From the NCBI GenBank assembly GCA_964597045.1, contig CAZQWE010000008.1:1-64000 (forward strand): a stretch of DNA of 64,000 bases, read 5' to 3'. The notes beneath the pieces are model-generated. The model did not search any database and was not told where the DNA came from. It was given only the letters and a program-made list of their open reading frames with translations. The first letter of the stretch is position 1; the number at the start of each line of letters is the position of its first letter. Of this stretch, positions 61,917-64,000 are shown piece after piece. The stretch is from UBA9655 sp964597045 (GTDB lineage: Bacteria; Pseudomonadota; Alphaproteobacteria; UBA9655). Made by a program: the position numbers and the translations under genes.

Positions 61917-62265
61917 TTAATTTCCTAGTTTTTAATAAATTTATTTACTTATCAATATTAATATAATGCATGATAAGGTAAATTGCAGTAGTCAGGTAAC
62001 TTCCTAACCAAATTATTTATATCATATACCCTTTAAGAATTCTGTCAAATTGGGTACTCATAAGTCTCCTAAACAGACTATAAAAGCCGCAACTCATTAG
62101 TTGTATGATTCATACATCAAAGCTAAGAAGGAATGAGTTTACAAAAAAAGGCCCCCAATGTGCACTGACAACACTGACATATTCGAATCTGTCAGTGTTG
62201 TCAGTGCCAAAGTGGGACTTGAAAAATTACATTTATTTACACTTCAAGGATGGGCCTTTTTGGAT
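61917..62265. other. Intergenic region downstream of rpoD
   Basis: 349 bases without a gene. It contains a perfect dyad TGTATGA-T-TCATACA (62102-62116) and a full TGACAACACTGACA palindrome (62143-62220). AAAAAGGCCC on each side (GGCCTTTTTGG near the rpoD stop) adds a longer-range stem that may end rpoD transcription. The rest is AT-rich. Confidence 0.65.
62143..62220 (-). terminator. Full palindromic repeat downstream of rpoD
   Basis: Arms CACTGACAACACTGACA (62163-62179) and TGTCAGTGTTGTCAGTG (62190-62206) are perfect over 17 bases around ATTCGAAT. On the minus strand GGGGGCC followed by seven T ends the element, fitting a terminator for rpoD. Confidence 0.7.
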
Positions 62266-63999
62266 TTAGGTATCCAAGAAGCTCCTGAGTTTCCGTGAGC
62301 GACTTGGATGCTTGAGTTTTCGCAAGGCTTTTGCTTCGATTTGACGAATACGTTCACGGGTCACGGCAAACTGTTGACCGACTTCTTCCAAAGTATGATC
62401 TGTATTCATTCCAATGCCAAAGCGCATGCGCAGAACCCGTTCTTCACGAGGGGTGAGGCTTGCAAGGACTCGAGTGGTTGTCTCACGAAGATTAGACAGA
62501 ACGGCCGCATCAACGGGCACAACCGCATTATCGTCCTTAATGAAATCACCTAAATGACCGTCTTCCTCATCTCCAATGGGTGTTTCGAGACTGATGGGCT
62601 CTTTCGCAATCTTCATCACTTTACGGACTTTATCAAGAGGCATTTTTAGTTTTTCAGCGAGTTCCTCTGGGGTTGGTTCACGGCCAATCTCATGAAGCAT
62701 TTGGCGAGAGGTTCTGACGAGTTTATTAATGGTTTCAATCATATGGACAGGAATACGAATGGTACGGGCTTGGTCAGCAATGGAACGTGTAATAGCTTGT
62801 CGAATCCACCAGGTCGCATAAGTCGAAAATTTGTACCCACGTCGATACTCAAACTTATCAACGGCTTTCATGAGGCCAATATTACCTTCCTGAATAAGAT
62901 CAAGGAATTGAAGACCACGGTTTGTATATTTCTTGGCAATTGAGATCACAAGACGAAGGTTCGCCTCAATCATTTCTTTCTTAGCACGTGTAGACTCCCG
63001 TTCGCCTTTTTGAACCATACCAACAATGCGCCTAAATTCAGAGATAGGGAGACCTGATTCGGAAGCAACCTCAGCAATAATTTCTCGAATTTCCTGGGCT
63101 TCCTTTTTGCTTTTTTCCAAGAATTTTGGCCATCCTTTTTGGGTAAGTCCGGCGAGCTTTTCAAACCACTCTGGAGCTAATTCGTAGCCGTAATATTGTT
63201 CTAGGAATTGATCACGCTTCACACCTGCTGATTCTGCTAAGCGGAGAAGACGTCCTTCAAGTCCAACAAGTTTGCGGTTAAGCGTATAGAGCTGTTCGAC
63301 AAGTTGCTCAATTCGTGAAGCATTGAGGTGAATACCTTCCATCAATTGGACAAGTTTATCCCGTTCCCTTTCATATTTTTTCTCAACGGTTGCAGTTGGC
63401 TTTTTGCCTTCATGAATCCCTTTGAGGCGTTGATCTTGAAGCTTTCGAAGTTGGGCATAGGTTTTTGCTATTTGATTAAATGTTTCAACAACTTGCGGAC
63501 GTAATGACTCTTCCATAGCTGAGATGGAAAGCCCAGCACCTTCTTCATCATCAAATCCGGATTCTTCATCCATTATTTCTTCAACGAGAGGTTCTTCTGT
63601 TAGAAGGGCTTCGTCAGGGAAATCATCGGATATGGCTTCCTCATCAGAAGGCCCACGGGTGTATGTTGATTCAATATCGATAATATCGCGGAGGAGCATC
63701 TGATCTTGATTCAAGGCATCACGCCAGGCAACAATAGCGCGAATGGTGAGGGGGCTTTCACAAATAGCCCCAATCATCATTTCACGACCGGCTTCAATCC
63801 TTTTGGCGATTTGTATTTCCCCTTCACGGGAGAGAAGCTCAACGCTTCCCATTTCTCTTAAATATAAGCGAACAGGATCATCTGTTCTTCCCACTTCAAC
63901 TTCATCGAGGGAGTCTTCATCCTCATTATCGCTTGATTTTAGAGCCTTTGTTTTGTCTTCTTGCTCCGTTTCTTCATCTTCAACAACATTGATACCCAT
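62266..63999 (-). CDS. rpoD: RNA polymerase sigma factor RpoD (5' end outside window)
   Basis: At least 577 residues of the housekeeping sigma-70. The first in-window Met begins MGINVVEDEE, which in alphaproteobacterial RpoD falls inside region 1.1, so the true start lies beyond the window. Visible parts are region 1.2 (DDPVRLYLREMGSVELLSR), region 2 (NLRLVISIAKKYTNRGLQF, then FSTYATWWIRQAITRS), region 3, and region 4 (LEEVGQQFAVTRERIRQIE). An acidic, non-conserved insertion lies between 1.2 and 2, as usual for RpoD. It recognises -35/-10 promoters. Confidence 0.95.
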   Translation of the reverse strand: MGINVVEDEETEQEDKTKALKSSDNEDEDSLDEVEVGRTDDPVRLYLREMGSVELLSREGEIQIAKRIEAGREMMIGAICESPLTIRAIVAWRDALNQDQMLLRDIIDIESTYTRGPSDEEAISDDFPDEALLTEEPLVEEIMDEESGFDDEEGAGLSISAMEESLRPQVVETFNQIAKTYAQLRKLQDQRLKGIHEGKKPTATVEKKYERERDKLVQLMEGIHLNASRIEQLVEQLYTLNRKLVGLEGRLLRLAESAGVKRDQFLEQYYGYELAPEWFEKLAGLTQKGWPKFLEKSKKEAQEIREIIAEVASESGLPISEFRRIVGMVQKGERESTRAKKEMIEANLRLVISIAKKYTNRGLQFLDLIQEGNIGLMKAVDKFEYRRGYKFSTYATWWIRQAITRSIADQARTIRIPVHMIETINKLVRTSRQMLHEIGREPTPEELAEKLKMPLDKVRKVMKIAKEPISLETPIGDEEDGHLGDFIKDDNAVVPVDAAVLSNLRETTTRVLASLTPREERVLRMRFGIGMNTDHTLEEVGQQFAVTRERIRQIEAKALRKLKHPSRSRKLRSFLDT

Positions 64000-64000
64000 G

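Noticed and set aside
62308..62553. Plus-strand ORF inside rpoD
   Set aside because: Antisense shadow of region 4 of the sigma factor.
1..64000. CRISPR arrays, rRNA genes, SRP RNA, tmRNA, RNase P RNA, IS elements with transposase
   Set aside because: I looked for evenly spaced repeats, the core motifs of these RNAs and DDE-type transposases and saw none. The palindromic repeats carry no protein.

Overview
The window looks like chromosome of a host-associated alphaproteobacterium, AT-leaning and with short intergenic gaps. Gene order supports this: secG-pyrG-kdsA-eno, lpdA-lipA-(COQ10/RatA), YbjN-proC-(COQ9/TetR-like), TPR-bamB-(der), and an RcdA (DUF1465) homologue. Many exported proteins of unknown function, a Fic protein, an orphan terminase and dispersed palindromic repeats suggest an intracellular lineage such as Holosporales or Rickettsiales-like bacteria. 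The exact taxon is inference; no rRNA gene is present.

Layout. 1-3.7 kb: tail of an AmpG-like transporter, an RMD1/DUF155 protein, a host-attachment-family protein, TrkA, then tRNA-Met and tRNA-Phe. 3.7-9.4 kb: an RND pump with its adaptor, TatD and a PhnP-like hydrolase. 9.4-12.7 kb: accessory stretch with an exported protein, an orphan phage/GTA terminase large subunit and a Phd/PIN toxin-antitoxin pair with a clear operator. 12.7-16.7 kb: a cassette of beta-CASP nuclease, nucleoside/nucleotide phosphorylase and aspartoacylase-like hydrolase. 16.7-24 kb: exported proteins, proline biosynthesis, Fic, glutamine synthetase and a thioesterase. 24-33.8 kb: bamB-der region split by two reverse genes, aconitase, a nucleotidyltransferase, an SDR, rcdA and a PaaI-type thioesterase. 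33.8-37.1 kb: a fadBA beta-oxidation pair. 37.2-43.7 kb: the most unusual region, an exported receiver-domain protein and a 1802-residue exported Nudix plus leucine-rich-repeat protein. 43.8-52.6 kb: lipoylation genes, an OmpR/EnvZ-type pair, two tandem solute-binding proteins and an M48 protease. 52.7-64 kb: O-antigen-ligase-like protein, tsaC, cysQ, a serine hydrolase, eno-kdsA-pyrG-secG, tRNA-His and most of rpoD.

The housekeeping genes cover energy metabolism (aconitase, lipoamide dehydrogenase, enolase, beta-oxidation), envelope building (KdsA, BamB, ligase, RND pump, SecG) and nitrogen assimilation (GlnA). At least seven predicted exported proteins of unknown or unusual function lie among them and are candidates for host interaction. 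Two repeat families recur: a terminator-like palindrome with TGACAACACTGACA arms (three full and three half copies), and an element ending in GCGTCATCC/GGATGACGC, three copies of which abut gene starts and can add spurious N-termini. Both families sit in intergenic gaps.

All calls come from reading the sequence and knowledge of protein families. No database search was run.
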